64,000 bases of DNA from an uncultured bacterium (lineage in GTDB: Bacteria > Bacteroidota > Bacteroidia > Bacteroidales > Bacteroidaceae), in the NCBI GenBank assembly GCA_905214625.1, contig CAJMMQ010000004.1, positions 1-64,000 on the forward strand. The letters run 5' to 3'. The notes under the pieces were generated by a model. The model was given only the letters and a program-made list of their open reading frames with translations, ran no database searches and had not been told where the DNA came from. Shown one piece after another: positions 54,981-64,000 of the stretch. The position numbers and the translations under genes are program-made. Within the stretch, counting starts at the first letter, position 1, and each line of letters starts with the position of its first letter.

Positions 54981-55913
54981 ATGGACGGAATTACAAGAAA
55001 CCTGACCGACCTGATAGGCCGCACGCCGCTGATGGAGCTGGCGCGGCTGTCGGCACAATGCGGACTGAAAAGGGCCATATATGCCAAAATTGAATTTTTC
55101 AATCCAGGCGGAAGCGTGAAAGACCGCGTTGCGCTGGCCATGATTGAGGATGCCGAAAGGCAGGGAAAGATAAAGCCAGGGGCAGTGATAATAGAGCCTA
55201 CCAGCGGCAACACGGGCGTGGGCCTGGCCATGGTGGCGGCCGTGAAGGGATACAAGCTGATACTTACAATGCCCGAGACGATGAGCGTTGAGCGGCAGAA
55301 GCTGGTGAAAGCCTACGGTGCAGAGGTAAGGCTAACGCCCGGAAGCGAGGGCATGGCCGGAGCGGTGAAGGCCGCCGAGGAGCTGAGAGACGCCACCGAG
55401 GGTGCCGTCATCTTGCAGCAGTTTGAGAACATGGCCAATCCGCAGGCCCACTATGTTACCACCGGCAACGAGATATGGCAGCAGACCGGGGGCCGGGTGG
55501 ACATGTTCGTGGCCGGAGTGGGCACAGGCGGAACGCTGAGCGGCACGGGGCGGAGGCTTAAAGAATATAACCCCGGCATAAAGATTGTGGCCGTTGAGCC
55601 TGAAGCATCGCCGCTGCTGAGCCGCGGACAGAGCGGACCGCACAAGCTGCAGGGCATAGGCGCCAACTTTGTGCCGAAGACTTACGACGCCGCAATAGCC
55701 GACGGCATTGTTACCATAGGCAACGACGAGGCCATACTTATGAGCCGCGAGATAGCACAGACCGAAGGACTGCTCGTAGGCATATCGGCCGGAGCGGCCG
55801 TGGCGGCTGCCATAAAGCTGGCCAAGACTGAAGGAAACGATGACAAGATGATAGTGACGCTGCTGCCCGACACGGGCGAGAGATACCTCTCGACGGAGCT
55901 GTTCGACCTGTGA
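54981..55913 (+). CDS. cysK: Cysteine synthase A
   Basis: Makes cysteine from O-acetylserine and sulfide with PLP. The 310-residue protein has the PLP Lys in NPGGSVKDR (K47), the substrate loop EPTSGNTG (about 72-79), the PLP phosphate site GTGGTLSG and GISAGAA near the end, all in standard positions. Start MDGITRNL is typical. No clear promoter is seen between the terminator and the gene. With metY, it gives the cell two sulfide-fixing enzymes. Confidence 0.94.
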   Translation: MDGITRNLTDLIGRTPLMELARLSAQCGLKRAIYAKIEFFNPGGSVKDRVALAMIEDAERQGKIKPGAVIIEPTSGNTGVGLAMVAAVKGYKLILTMPETMSVERQKLVKAYGAEVRLTPGSEGMAGAVKAAEELRDATEGAVILQQFENMANPQAHYVTTGNEIWQQTGGRVDMFVAGVGTGGTLSGTGRRLKEYNPGIKIVAVEPEASPLLSRGQSGPHKLQGIGANFVPKTYDAAIADGIVTIGNDEAILMSREIAQTEGLLVGISAGAAVAAAIKLAKTEGNDDKMIVTLLPDTGERYLSTELFDL

Positions 55914-56000
55914 CATCTATCCGATGATGCGGACATCTGCCGCTTTGAAATAAGGAAAAATTTTTGTTTTTAAAGCCTCCAGAATGACCATGCTCTGCGC

Positions 56001-56264
56001 GAAACCGCGTTTCGGAGCGAAAAAACGCGCAAAATCTCCGTCTTGCATAACATCCTGCTTAACAGCAAGTTAGCTCAAGACAGGACACAAAACGGCATTG
56101 TTAAAAAATGCAGAGATGGCCTTTTAGACGGCAAAAGCATAGCTTTTATATGCCGGATGCATGCATTTTGCACGGCAAAAACTATGGTTTTGACCGTAAA
56201 AAACGGTGATTTTGAAACAGGAAACACGCTTAAAAGCAAACCAATGTTAACAAAACGGTGATTT
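56001..56264. repeat. 22-bp-period A/T-tract array (12 modules)
   Basis: Twelve unbroken 22-bp registers start at 56001 and end at 56264. Clear modules start at 56133, 56155, 56177 and 56199. TTTT recurs at module position 12-15, and AAAA at 1-4. The reading frames on both strands of this stretch are by-products. The rest of the 570-bp gap holds the DUF6660 promoter. Confidence 0.85.
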
Positions 56265-56426
56265 ACACAGCGTATGATTAACATTAGTTTGCTTTTGTTT
56301 TTCTAGACCAGAAAAAACACTTGTCCTGATTTTTTACTTTCCACCCTGACGGAAAACATATACCGGCATTGTGTCAAAGGTTAACAAATAACACTATTCA
56401 AAAGTCAAAAAAGAAAGCAGAAAAAT

Positions 56427-56457
56427 TTTGACACAACAAAAATAAGGCATAACTTTG
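56427..56457 (+). promoter_or_regulatory. Promoter of the DUF6660/TonB-receptor pair (TTTG-N19-TAACTTTG)
   Basis: TTTG at 56427-56430 and TAACTTTG at 56450-56457, 19 bp apart, 27 bp upstream of the first gene. Confidence 0.8.
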
Positions 56458-56483
56458 CCGGCGAAATAAATCAACAAGTAAAA

Positions 56484-56795
56484 ATGAAACATCTGTCGAT
56501 AATTCTTGCAGCTATGGTCATGGCGCTTTCTACCATGCCCGTGTTCCTTGTTGACAGATGCCTTTTCTGCGAAGACGAAGAGCAGTGCGCCTGCAACGGA
56601 CAAGACGACGGATGCAGCTGCGCCGACTGCTGCTCGCCGTTCATGCACTGCAGCACATGCAGCGGATGCACACAGCCCAAGACGGCAAGCATGGGGACAC
56701 CCGTTTACAAGCCCTCACCAAACGTTGTTTTTATATATAAGGTGAATTTCATATCAGGCTATTCACCCTCCATCTGGCAGCCGCCAAAAGCCTGA
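56484..56795 (+). CDS. Cys-rich secreted protein (DUF6660-like)
   Basis: A 103-residue protein: signal peptide (about residues 1-20), then a cluster of 11 cysteines between residues 26 and 62 (for example CADCCSPFMHCSTC), and the ending SIWQPPKA. The Cys block and the SIWQPPK tail match what I know of DUF6660, a family found beside TonB receptors in Bacteroidetes. A role in metal binding or sensing is inferred from the Cys cluster. It lies 169 bp upstream of a TonB receptor and shares its promoter, as no other promoter is visible. Confidence 0.75.
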   Translation: MKHLSIILAAMVMALSTMPVFLVDRCLFCEDEEQCACNGQDDGCSCADCCSPFMHCSTCSGCTQPKTASMGTPVYKPSPNVVFIYKVNFISGYSPSIWQPPKA

Positions 56796-56964
56796 CAAGC
56801 CTAAAGGGCAGGCACGAAAACAAGAGAAAACACATAATGCCGCAATACATGCACCGGGCCGCGACGCATACAACGTGCGCCGGAGGCTGAAGACAAATGC
56901 GCTGCCTGAACCGGCAGCAGCGGTTATATGCGGCCATAAAACAATAAAAACAACATAATCAAAA

Positions 56965-59142
56965 ATGACAAAAAGAATAATTGTGCTCATGGCAACAGCC
57001 ATGTCGGCACTGGGCATTTATGCCCAAAACACGCTGAAAGCCACCGTCAAGGAAGAAGGAAGCGACGAGCCGCTGGTGGGCGTGACCGTTAAGATAGACG
57101 GAACCGCACTGTCGGGCGTAACCGACGGCAACGGAAACGTAACCATTACAGGAGTGCCGGACGGCAGCCACAAGGCTGTATTCACATATATAGGATATGA
57201 ACGCAAGAGCAAGGCGCTGACGTTTCCGCTGGACGGAGACCCAATGCTGACCATATATATGGAGGAAGACGAAGAGGAACTTGAAGAGTTGGTGATACAG
57301 ACCACCAGAGGCACGCGAAGCATAAAGAACGTGCCAACGCGAATAGAATTTATATCGGGCGAGGAACTCGACGAGAAGTCGAGCATGAAACCAGGCGACA
57401 TACGCATGCTCCTGAACGAGAGCACCGGCATTGCCACGCAACAGACATCGGCAATATCGGGCAATGCGGCAATACGCATACAGGGACTCGACGGACGATA
57501 CACGCAGATACTGAAAGACGGATTTCCGACATTTGCCGGAGCTGCCAGCGGACTTGGACTGCTGCAGACGCCGCCGCTCGACCTGAAACAGGTGGAAATA
57601 ATCAAAGGCTCGTCGTCAACACTCTACGGCGGAGGAGCCATCGCCGGACTGGTAAACCTCATATCAAAGACTCCCGAAGAGAAACGCGAGCTGAGTTTCC
57701 TGCTCAACGGCACAACCGGCAAAGGACTCGACGCAAGCATGTTCTACAGCCAGAAATTCAGCAAAATAGGCATCACGTCGCTGCTGTCATACAACCGCAA
57801 CTGGGCATACGACCCTTCAGACACTGGATTTACGGCCATCCCAGAGTTCGACCGCTTCACGTTCAATCCCAAACTGTTCTTATACCTGTCTGAAAACACC
57901 GACATGAACATAGCCCTGAACACAATGTTCGAGAACCGTCTGGGCGGAGACATCAAATATATAGAGGGCAAGGGCGACGCCACTCACTCTTACTTTGAAC
58001 GCAACAAGACACAGCGCCACTCGCTGCAGGCAGCACTCGGACACAGATTTGCACCAGGCAGCAAGCTCACGGCCAAGGTAAGCGGAACATACTTCGACCG
58101 CAGCATAGAGATTCCGGCATATATGTTCGACGGCAGACAGATATCATCGTTTGCCGAAGTGGCTTACACACATACGCGCGACAAGAACGAATGGGTGGCC
58201 GGACTGAACCTCTGGACAGACGACTTCAAGGAGAAAAACGCCGGAGCGGCAGGCAAGCGCGACTATACGCAGACCACGGCAGGAGCCTTCATTCAGGACA
58301 ACTGGCTGACAAACTCGTGGTTTAACATCGAAGCCGGACTTAGGGCCGACCACGTGTTCAACTACGGATGGGCCATACTTCCGCGCCTTTCTGCCCTGTT
58401 CAAGGTAAACGAAAAACTGTCGTCGCGCCTAAGCGGAGGCTTCGGCTACAAGGCCCCGACCATATTTACAGAGGATGCAGAGCGCATACAATACCGCAAC
58501 ATAATGCCCGTTGACGACGACTATAACAAACTGGAGCGCAGCTACGGCCTCAACTGGGACGTAAACTATGCCACCGCCCTGTTCGGAGGCGAAGTGTCGT
58601 TTGCAGTAAACCAGCTTTTCTTCTACACATACATCGACTCGCCGCTGCAGCTGCGCCAGGCCGGAAACGGCATGTTCCGCATGGACAACATCAGCGGACA
58701 CATAGACACCAAGGGCAGCGAAACCAACGTAAAGCTCGGATACCGCGACCTGCATCTGTATCTGGGCTACACCTATACAGACGCATGCATAAAGGAAAAC
58801 GGCGTCACGTCAGAAAACGTGCTTACACCTAAACATAGAATAAACGCCATACTCATGTATGAGGTTGAAGACGAATGGCGCGTAGGACTGGAGTCGTATT
58901 TCTACAGCAAGCAGAAACTCAGCGACGGCAGCACAGGCCGATCATACACAATTTTTGGCCTTATGGTGGAAAAAATATGGGAGAAGCTGTCTGTGTTTGC
59001 CAACTTCGAGAACTTCACCGACAGACGTCAGACACGGTTTGACACAATCTACACCGGCACTGTCAGCAATCCTGAGTTCCGCGACATTTATGCCCCGCTC
59101 GATGGATTCGTGATGAATGCCGGAGTGAAAATCAGACTCTGA
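56965..59142 (+). CDS. TonB-dependent receptor (metal or siderophore candidate)
   Basis: A 725-residue outer-membrane receptor. Order: signal peptide (IYAQ, residue 21), a carboxypeptidase-D-regulatory-like domain (about 24-100), an acidic stretch (MEEDEEELEELVIQT), the TonB plug (PGDIRMLLNESTGIATQQT ... IRIQGLDGRYTQILKDGF, about 140-250) and a 22-strand barrel ending in VKIRL. The plug has the conserved EIIKGSSSTLYGGGAIAGLVNLI. Its size is that of siderophore/BtuB-type receptors, not SusC. The upstream Cys-rich protein suggests a metal substrate such as copper, zinc or iron, which is inference. Confidence 0.88.
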   Translation: MTKRIIVLMATAMSALGIYAQNTLKATVKEEGSDEPLVGVTVKIDGTALSGVTDGNGNVTITGVPDGSHKAVFTYIGYERKSKALTFPLDGDPMLTIYMEEDEEELEELVIQTTRGTRSIKNVPTRIEFISGEELDEKSSMKPGDIRMLLNESTGIATQQTSAISGNAAIRIQGLDGRYTQILKDGFPTFAGAASGLGLLQTPPLDLKQVEIIKGSSSTLYGGGAIAGLVNLISKTPEEKRELSFLLNGTTGKGLDASMFYSQKFSKIGITSLLSYNRNWAYDPSDTGFTAIPEFDRFTFNPKLFLYLSENTDMNIALNTMFENRLGGDIKYIEGKGDATHSYFERNKTQRHSLQAALGHRFAPGSKLTAKVSGTYFDRSIEIPAYMFDGRQISSFAEVAYTHTRDKNEWVAGLNLWTDDFKEKNAGAAGKRDYTQTTAGAFIQDNWLTNSWFNIEAGLRADHVFNYGWAILPRLSALFKVNEKLSSRLSGGFGYKAPTIFTEDAERIQYRNIMPVDDDYNKLERSYGLNWDVNYATALFGGEVSFAVNQLFFYTYIDSPLQLRQAGNGMFRMDNISGHIDTKGSETNVKLGYRDLHLYLGYTYTDACIKENGVTSENVLTPKHRINAILMYEVEDEWRVGLESYFYSKQKLSDGSTGRSYTIFGLMVEKIWEKLSVFANFENFTDRRQTRFDTIYTGTVSNPEFRDIYAPLDGFVMNAGVKIRL

Positions 59143-59242
59143 TAAAGCCCCACGGCATGTCTGGCGGCATAACTGCCAGACGGAAAAACCGCAAGAGGAC
59201 TATTGCCGTAAAAACATAAGGCACGTCCTACATAAAGAAACA

Positions 59243-59292
59243 TTAACGTCAAAGCCGCCGCAGCATAACGCCTGCGGCGGCTTTGACGTTAA
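59243..59292. terminator. Terminator after the TonB receptor
   Basis: A perfect 21-bp stem (59243-59263 with 59272-59292) of mostly GC with an 8-nt loop. There is no long T-run on the plus strand (TTAA AAC), but the stem is strong enough to stop or stabilise the transcript. Confidence 0.75.
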
Positions 59293-59350
59293 AACAAGAC
59301 AGGACAAATAGCACAAAAGCCGTAAACTGACAGCCAAAACCACGACAAAA

Positions 59351-59405
59351 TGTCACCACATGGCACACTTTATGCCACATTTTCGCCTTTGGCACACGTT
59401 TTGTA
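59351..59405 (+). promoter_or_regulatory. dnaK upstream region with repeated TGGCACA motifs
   Basis: TGGCACA at 59361-59367, TGCCACA at 59373-59379, TGGCACA at 59390-59396. The last forms TGGCAC-N5-TTGTA, close to the sigma-54 -24/-12 consensus (GG-N10-GC, here GG-N10-GT). No TAnnTTTG box is present upstream of dnaK, and no CIRCE element. Confidence 0.35.
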
Positions 59406-59457
59406 TAAAAGTAAGCGAATTAATTAACATCGATAAAAACAAAAAAAATATATAATT

Positions 59458-61386
59458 ATGGGAAAGATTATAGGAATTGACTTAGGTACAACAAACTCTT
59501 GCGTTGCAGTTTTTGAAGGCAACGAACCTGTTGTAATAGCAAACAGTGAAGGCAAGCGCACCACTCCTTCTATAGTGGGCTTCGTAAAAGACGGTGAGCG
59601 CAAAATCGGTGACCCGGCAAAACGCCAGGCCATAACAAACCCGAAGAACACCGTTTACTCAATCAAGCGCTTTATGGGCGAAACATACGCTCAGTGCCAG
59701 AAAGAGACAACACGTGTGCCGTTTACGGTTGTTGACGAAGGCGGATATCCACGCGTAGACATCGAAGGACGCAAATATACTCCGCAGGAAATTTCTGCAA
59801 TGGTTCTTCAGAAGATGAAGAAGACAGCAGAAGACTACCTCGGACAGGAAGTTACCGATGCTGTTATCACCGTTCCGGCATACTTCTCTGACTCACAGCG
59901 CCAGGCTACAAAAGAGGCCGGACAGATTGCAGGACTCAACGTTCGCCGTATCGTGAACGAGCCTACAGCCGCAGCTTTGGCCTACGGTGTAGACAAAGCC
60001 AACAAAGACATGAAGATAGCTGTGTTCGACCTTGGTGGTGGTACATTCGATATCTCTATCCTTGAGTTCGGCGGCGGAGTGTTCGAGGTTCTTTCTACAA
60101 ACGGTGACACTCACCTCGGAGGTGATGACTTCGACCAGGTTATAATCGACTGGCTCGTTAACGACTTCAAGGCAAACGAAGGTATCGACCTTTCTAAAGA
60201 CCCGATGGCCATGCAGCGCCTGAAGGAAGCTGCCGAAAAGGCTAAGATTGAGCTGTCAAGCTCTACTTCAACTGAAATCAACCTGCCTTACATCACTGCC
60301 GAAGGCGGCATGCCAAAGCACTTGGTAAAGACTCTTACACGTGCTCAGTTCGAGCAGCTGGCTCACTCGCTGATTCAGGCTTGTCTCGTTCCTTGCCAGA
60401 ACGCAATAAGAGATGCAAAACTTACCACAGCCGACATTGACGAGGTTATCCTCGTAGGTGGTTCAAGCCGTATACCTGCCGTACAGGAGCTGGTTAAGAA
60501 CTACTTCGGCAAAGAGCCTTCAAAGGGTGTTAACCCCGACGAGGTAGTGGCTGTAGGCGCATCAATCCAGGGCGCAATCCTTAACAAGGAAGGCGGCGTA
60601 GGCGACATCGTGCTCCTCGACGTAACACCTCTTACACTGGGTATCGAGACAATGGGCGGCGTAATGACAAAACTCATCGACGCCAACACCACAATACCTT
60701 GCAAGAAGAGCGAAGTGTTCTCAACGGCAGCCGACAACCAGACCGAGGTTACAATCCACGTTCTGCAGGGTGAGCGCCCGATGGCAGCCCAGAACAAGAG
60801 CATCGGTCAGTTCAACCTTACAGGCATTGCTCCGGCACGCCGCGGTGTTCCTCAGATTGAGGTTACATTCGACATCGACGCCAACGGTATTCTGAAGGTT
60901 TCTGCAAAGGACAAGGCTACAGGCAAGGAGCAGGCAATCCGCATCGAAGCTTCATCAGGCTTGAGCAAGGAAGAAATCGACCGCATGAAAGCCGAGGCTG
61001 AGCAGAACGCCGAAAACGACAAGAAAGAACGTGAGCGTGTAGACAAGATGAATCAGGCCGACTCAATGATCTTCACTACCGAAAACTTCCTGAAAGACAA
61101 CGGCGACAAGATTCCGGCTGACCAGAAGGGCAACATCGAGAACGCACTCAACCAGCTCCGCGATGCACACAAGAGCGGTGACATCACAGCCATCGACAAC
61201 GCCATCAACGGCCTCAACACCGTAATGCAGGCAGCCAGCGCACAGATGTATCAGAATGCAGGCGGTGCACAGCCTAACGCAGGCCAAGGCTTCAACGGCG
61301 CTAATGCCGGCGGCCAGCAGGCCCAGAACAACGGCAAGGCTGACGACAGCAACGTGCAGGACGCCGATTTTGAGGAGGTCAAGTAA
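59458..61386 (+). CDS. dnaK: Chaperone protein DnaK (Hsp70)
   Basis: ATP-dependent Hsp70 chaperone, 642 residues. The ATPase domain has [13 protein letters not shown] at the start, [17 protein letters not shown] near residue 140, the [15 protein letters not shown] phosphate loop near 190 and [11 protein letters not shown] near 335. Linker [14 protein letters not shown] and the substrate domain follow, then an Ala/Gln/Gly-rich tail that ends in DADFEEVK. It stands alone (no grpE or dnaJ beside it), with a perfect terminator downstream. Confidence 0.97.
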   Translation: MGKIIGIDLGTTNSCVAVFEGNEPVVIANSEGKRTTPSIVGFVKDGERKIGDPAKRQAITNPKNTVYSIKRFMGETYAQCQKETTRVPFTVVDEGGYPRVDIEGRKYTPQEISAMVLQKMKKTAEDYLGQEVTDAVITVPAYFSDSQRQATKEAGQIAGLNVRRIVNEPTAAALAYGVDKANKDMKIAVFDLGGGTFDISILEFGGGVFEVLSTNGDTHLGGDDFDQVIIDWLVNDFKANEGIDLSKDPMAMQRLKEAAEKAKIELSSSTSTEINLPYITAEGGMPKHLVKTLTRAQFEQLAHSLIQACLVPCQNAIRDAKLTTADIDEVILVGGSSRIPAVQELVKNYFGKEPSKGVNPDEVVAVGASIQGAILNKEGGVGDIVLLDVTPLTLGIETMGGVMTKLIDANTTIPCKKSEVFSTAADNQTEVTIHVLQGERPMAAQNKSIGQFNLTGIAPARRGVPQIEVTFDIDANGILKVSAKDKATGKEQAIRIEASSGLSKEEIDRMKAEAEQNAENDKKERERVDKMNQADSMIFTTENFLKDNGDKIPADQKGNIENALNQLRDAHKSGDITAIDNAINGLNTVMQAASAQMYQNAGGAQPNAGQGFNGANAGGQQAQNNGKADDSNVQDADFEEVK

Positions 61387-61408
61387 GGCAAAACAGTCTA
61401 TACATCAT

Positions 61409-61452
61409 AGAAAGTCCGTGTAGCTCAATGAGTTACACGGACTTTCTTCTTT
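61409..61452 (+). terminator. Terminator of dnaK
   Basis: Perfect 14-bp stem AGAAAGTCCGTGTA/TACACGGACTTTCT with an 11-nt loop and a TCTTTTT tail. Confidence 0.9.
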
Positions 61453-61536
61453 TTATCCAGACTTTCAGTTAAGTGCTATAAAACTAATACACACAGATAC
61501 TTGTTTGCCTTATTCGGCAAATAATATGCCTACCTG

Positions 61537-64000
61537 TCATAATGAAAGAACCATATCTGCCAGCAGAACGGCAGTCTCTGATTCATCTTTTGGAGCATCC
61601 TTTGGCTTCCATGCAACAATGAATCTTACTGATGCAGACCTGACACTGTAACCTTTGTTCTCCCATTCAGCAAGTGTCTTCTGCATATTGACAGACAGTT
61701 TGGCCACAGGATTACCTGCTGTATTATACAAAAGATGATTACCATAGGTAAGCCTGTCACCGCTACGCAAGGCAAGCACCTCATTTTTACGACCTTTGAA
61801 AAACTGCAGGTACACGTCTTTGTGAGAAAGCTGCAAGACTATCTCATCGGGCATGGCATACTGCTCTCGGTCTGCCATGTGGCGGTCTGCTCTCAGGCGG
61901 TCAAAACAATTGCCGTTGGTATAGACAAAGAGTCGCTGCTTAGCCCGCGTCATTCCTACATAATAGCGGCGCATCAGGCAGTCGTCTTTCGCATAATTGC
62001 CGGAGATAAGCATATACACATCGTCAAACTCACGGCCCTTTGCCTTGTGTATTGTCGATACAACGACATCGGCCCCTGACAGGTCGCAGAAATCTTCGAC
62101 AGACGACTCAAACACAAACTCCTTGAAATCGCTGAGATATTTAGTCTTGCTGGTCTGCTCAAAAAGTTCTATGCAACGCTTCAGATACACCAAACTTTTA
62201 CTTCTTTCATAAAACGAGAATGTTTTCTGTTTGGCATTTTCCCATAAGTCATCCTGAATCAGCGGTGAAGTAACATGCTTGCTTATGTATTTCATGAAGT
62301 ATCTCACCTCTACCATGTTCCAAAAGAGCAGGCCTTCCATCGACTGTATCAGTTTACATTTTATGCCGTGTCTGCGCAGAATGGCAACAAGCGTAACCGT
62401 TTCTTCGTTGGTCTGTGTGAGTATGCACGACGAACCTTTGCCCTTATGCGACATCAAGCAATTCACAAGCGGCTTATACATATACAAAGAATTGCAGTGG
62501 ACGACCTCTACCCTACCGTCGCTTTCTTTCATCGACTTTATAGGCGTTACCTTCATTCTCCGGCTTACATTACGCAAAAAGTCGTTAGAGAAATCAACCA
62601 AATGACGCTCACTGCGGTAATTCTCCGTCATTTCTATAAAACGGCTCCCCTCTTCCTTGGTCAACTGATACATATATTTAGAGTCAGACCCGCGAAACTC
62701 GTAAATGTTCTGGTCGTCATCACCAACGGCTATCACGCGCATGTCATCATTGGCATCCATAAGTGCCTTTACAAGTTTATATTCGTCGCCACTCATATCC
62801 TGTGCCTCGTCAATAACAAGCACCGTCTTGCCTATCTTTGACGGCTCCACCTCACCGTCGACAATCATCTGAGCCGCGCGCCCAACAACATTGTCCACAT
62901 CGTCAAGATTACCGATACGCCCTAACAAGTCAAAGCAATAAGAGTGGAATGTCTTTATCTCCACAAAGTGGGCTGCATTGCCAATCAGCTGCATCAGCCG
63001 CTGCTTAAATTCTGTCGCCGCAGCCCTCGAGAACGTCAGCATCAAGAGTTGCTCATGCTTCACATCTTCAAGCAAGAGGAGCGATGCCAGCTTATGAACG
63101 AGTACACGCGTCTTGCCGCTGCCCGGACCGGCCGCAACAACTATACAGCGCGAATCTTTGTCGGAGATAATTTCCATCTGCCGCTCCGACAGCTGCCCGA
63201 AAAGTTGTTTGTATTTCTTTGGCGTAAGATTGCGCTGCAGATCGTTAACTCTCTCACCCTTGAAATATTTTGATATAAACTTTTTATAATCCATCCGGAA
63301 ATAGTCGCTGACATACTGCAGGGCCGCGTCATAGTCTTTCACCATCAGGTTGGCATACTCACCGACAATATGCACCTGCTGTATCTTCTGCTTGTAAAAC
63401 TCATTGAGCATGCGATAATCTTCCTGCTTGAACCTCGATTTGGTGTCCTTTATTCTTTGTATGTTCATCGCATTATAAAGAACAAGAAATCCTCCTTCAA
63501 GCTTGAGCGCTCCTATCCTCGACAGATACAGCAGAGCCTCTTCCACATCATCGAGTTTTACATTATCTAATTCGGTGAAAAACGATTTTTGTTTTTGCTT
63601 TATATAATTAAGGAGTCCCACAACAGAGAACATAACCGGCTTGCTGCCCGACTTGTCGCCGTCTTTATCATCCACCTGCCCATAAAGCCATTCTATCGCA
63701 ACCTGGCATATCTCCATACGCTTTTCAAGACGCTTAATACCCGACTCCATATCGCCCACGCGCCTCAGCTCCATGTTATGCTGTGCATCCTTATTCTTGC
63801 ACACATATCCCTTTACTGTCAGAAAATAAAGTAAGGTGCGTATGTCTTTCTCTCTCGACGTGGTTATTCCATAATTCAAGGCATTGTCGTTAAACTGCTT
63901 GCACGATATGCGAAGCGGTTCATCGGGCAGACTGCTTAATATGTATTTCTCAAGTTTCTCAAACCTCGTCAGCAGCAACATAGCCTTACGCTCTGAATCG
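61537..64000 (-). CDS. UvrD/Rep-type helicase, C-terminal part (runs off the window)
   Basis: A superfamily-1 helicase with all core motifs: Walker A GPGSGKT (285-291, counting from Met 63981), motif II VIDEAQDMSG, motif III VGDDDQNIYEFRG, motif V STIHKAKGREFDDVY and motif VI YVGMTRAKQRLFVY. The first 280 residues are helical and unlike a normal UvrD N-terminus. The frame stays open upstream of Met 63981 to the window edge (DSERKA), so this is very probably the C-terminal part of a larger protein. A RecQ-UvrD fusion, as occurs in Bacteroidetes, is my best guess. The 5' end is outside the window. Confidence 0.85.
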   Translation of the reverse strand, partial: DSERKAMLLLTRFEKLEKYILSSLPDEPLRISCKQFNDNALNYGITTSREKDIRTLLYFLTVKGYVCKNKDAQHNMELRRVGDMESGIKRLEKRMEICQVAIEWLYGQVDDKDGDKSGSKPVMFSVVGLLNYIKQKQKSFFTELDNVKLDDVEEALLYLSRIGALKLEGGFLVLYNAMNIQRIKDTKSRFKQEDYRMLNEFYKQKIQQVHIVGEYANLMVKDYDAALQYVSDYFRMDYKKFISKYFKGERVNDLQRNLTPKKYKQLFGQLSERQMEIISDKDSRCIVVAAGPGSGKTRVLVHKLASLLLLEDVKHEQLLMLTFSRAAATEFKQRLMQLIGNAAHFVEIKTFHSYCFDLLGRIGNLDDVDNVVGRAAQMIVDGEVEPSKIGKTVLVIDEAQDMSGDEYKLVKALMDANDDMRVIAVGDDDQNIYEFRGSDSKYMYQLTKEEGSRFIEMTENYRSERHLVDFSNDFLRNVSRRMKVTPIKSMKESDGRVEVVHCNSLYMYKPLVNCLMSHKGKGSSCILTQTNEETVTLVAILRRHGIKCKLIQSMEGLLFWNMVEVRYFMKYISKHVTSPLIQDDLWENAKQKTFSFYERSKSLVYLKRCIELFEQTSKTKYLSDFKEFVFESSVEDFCDLSGADVVVSTIHKAKGREFDDVYMLISGNYAKDDCLMRRYYVGMTRAKQRLFVYTNGNCFDRLRADRHMADREQYAMPDEIVLQLSHKDVYLQFFKGRKNEVLALRSGDRLTYGNHLLYNTAGNPVAKLSVNMQKTLAEWENKGYSVRSASVRFIVAWKPKDAPKDESETAVLLADMVLSL

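Noticed and set aside
56043..56261. Overlapping 72- and 69-residue reading frames on both strands
   Set aside because: Both are contained in a 22-bp array and mirror its A/T-tracts.
56001..56264. The 22-bp arrays as CRISPR arrays
   Set aside because: The modules are degenerate, with no identical repeat alternating with unique spacers, the period is too short, and no cas genes are present.
59293..59457. CIRCE (HrcA) element upstream of dnaK
   Set aside because: No TTAGCACTC-N9-GAGTGCTAA or close variant is present.

Overview
The window looks like a chromosomal segment of a Bacteroidales bacterium, most likely a Prevotella-type species (Prevotellaceae). The evidence is a full-length SprA (the type IX secretion translocon), GLPGLI-family proteins next to a carboxypeptidase-regulatory-domain outer-membrane receptor, two TonB-dependent receptor loci, meso-diaminopimelate dehydrogenase, and the Bacteroidetes promoter signature (-7 box TAnnTTTG, -33 box TTTG/TTG about 19-20 bp upstream) in front of at least fifteen genes. 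I see no rRNA, tRNA, insertion sequence, prophage or CRISPR locus.

Layout. 0-4.4 kb: a small secreted hypothetical protein, cardiolipin synthase and DNA primase. 5.2-9.9 kb: a META-domain lipoprotein, then etfB-etfA-acyl-CoA dehydrogenase. 10-13 kb: a small exported protein and a three-gene HipB/HipS/HipT-like toxin-antitoxin locus with three operator palindromes. 13-18 kb: D-Ala-D-Ala carboxypeptidase with a PH-like membrane protein, L-aspartate oxidase and a TlpA-like thioredoxin. 18-24.4 kb: an alkaline-phosphatase-superfamily enzyme, butyrate kinase and phosphate butyryltransferase, and an Lrp regulator divergent from O-acetylhomoserine sulfhydrylase. 24.8-35.6 kb: an ABC exporter (ATPase and permease), ruvA and the very large sprA, all on the minus strand. 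35.6-39.1 kb: a gene-poor, repeat-rich stretch with two small hypothetical genes. 39.1-45 kb: ddh, then two GLPGLI genes and an outer-membrane receptor. 45-51.7 kb: a bleomycin-hydrolase-like peptidase, dxs, trkA and trkH. 51.9-53.8 kb: an AAA/ABC ATPase paired with a DUF4435 (TOPRIM-like) protein. 53.9-59.1 kb: an EamA transporter, cysK, a Cys-rich DUF6660-like protein and a TonB receptor. 59.5-64 kb: dnaK and the C-terminal part of a UvrD-type helicase that runs off the window.

How the genes fit together. EtfAB with an acyl-CoA dehydrogenase and Ptb-Buk supply the two ends of a butyryl-CoA or branched-acyl-CoA energy pathway, although the thiolase, hydroxyacyl-CoA dehydrogenase and crotonase genes are not here. 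MetY and CysK give two sulfide-assimilation routes to homocysteine and cysteine. SprA marks a type IX secretion system. The ATPase/DUF4435 pair is organised like PARIS/OLD-type defence modules, and the HipBST-like locus is an intact-looking three-part toxin-antitoxin system.

The most unusual signal is non-coding. Six intergenic regions carry arrays of degenerate modules with an exact 22-bp period: a short A-tract at module start, a T-tract about 11 bp later, often AAAAG-N5-CTTTT. They lie about 90-335 bp upstream of recognisable promoters and are absent from the convergent gaps. I cannot tie them to any named repeat family.
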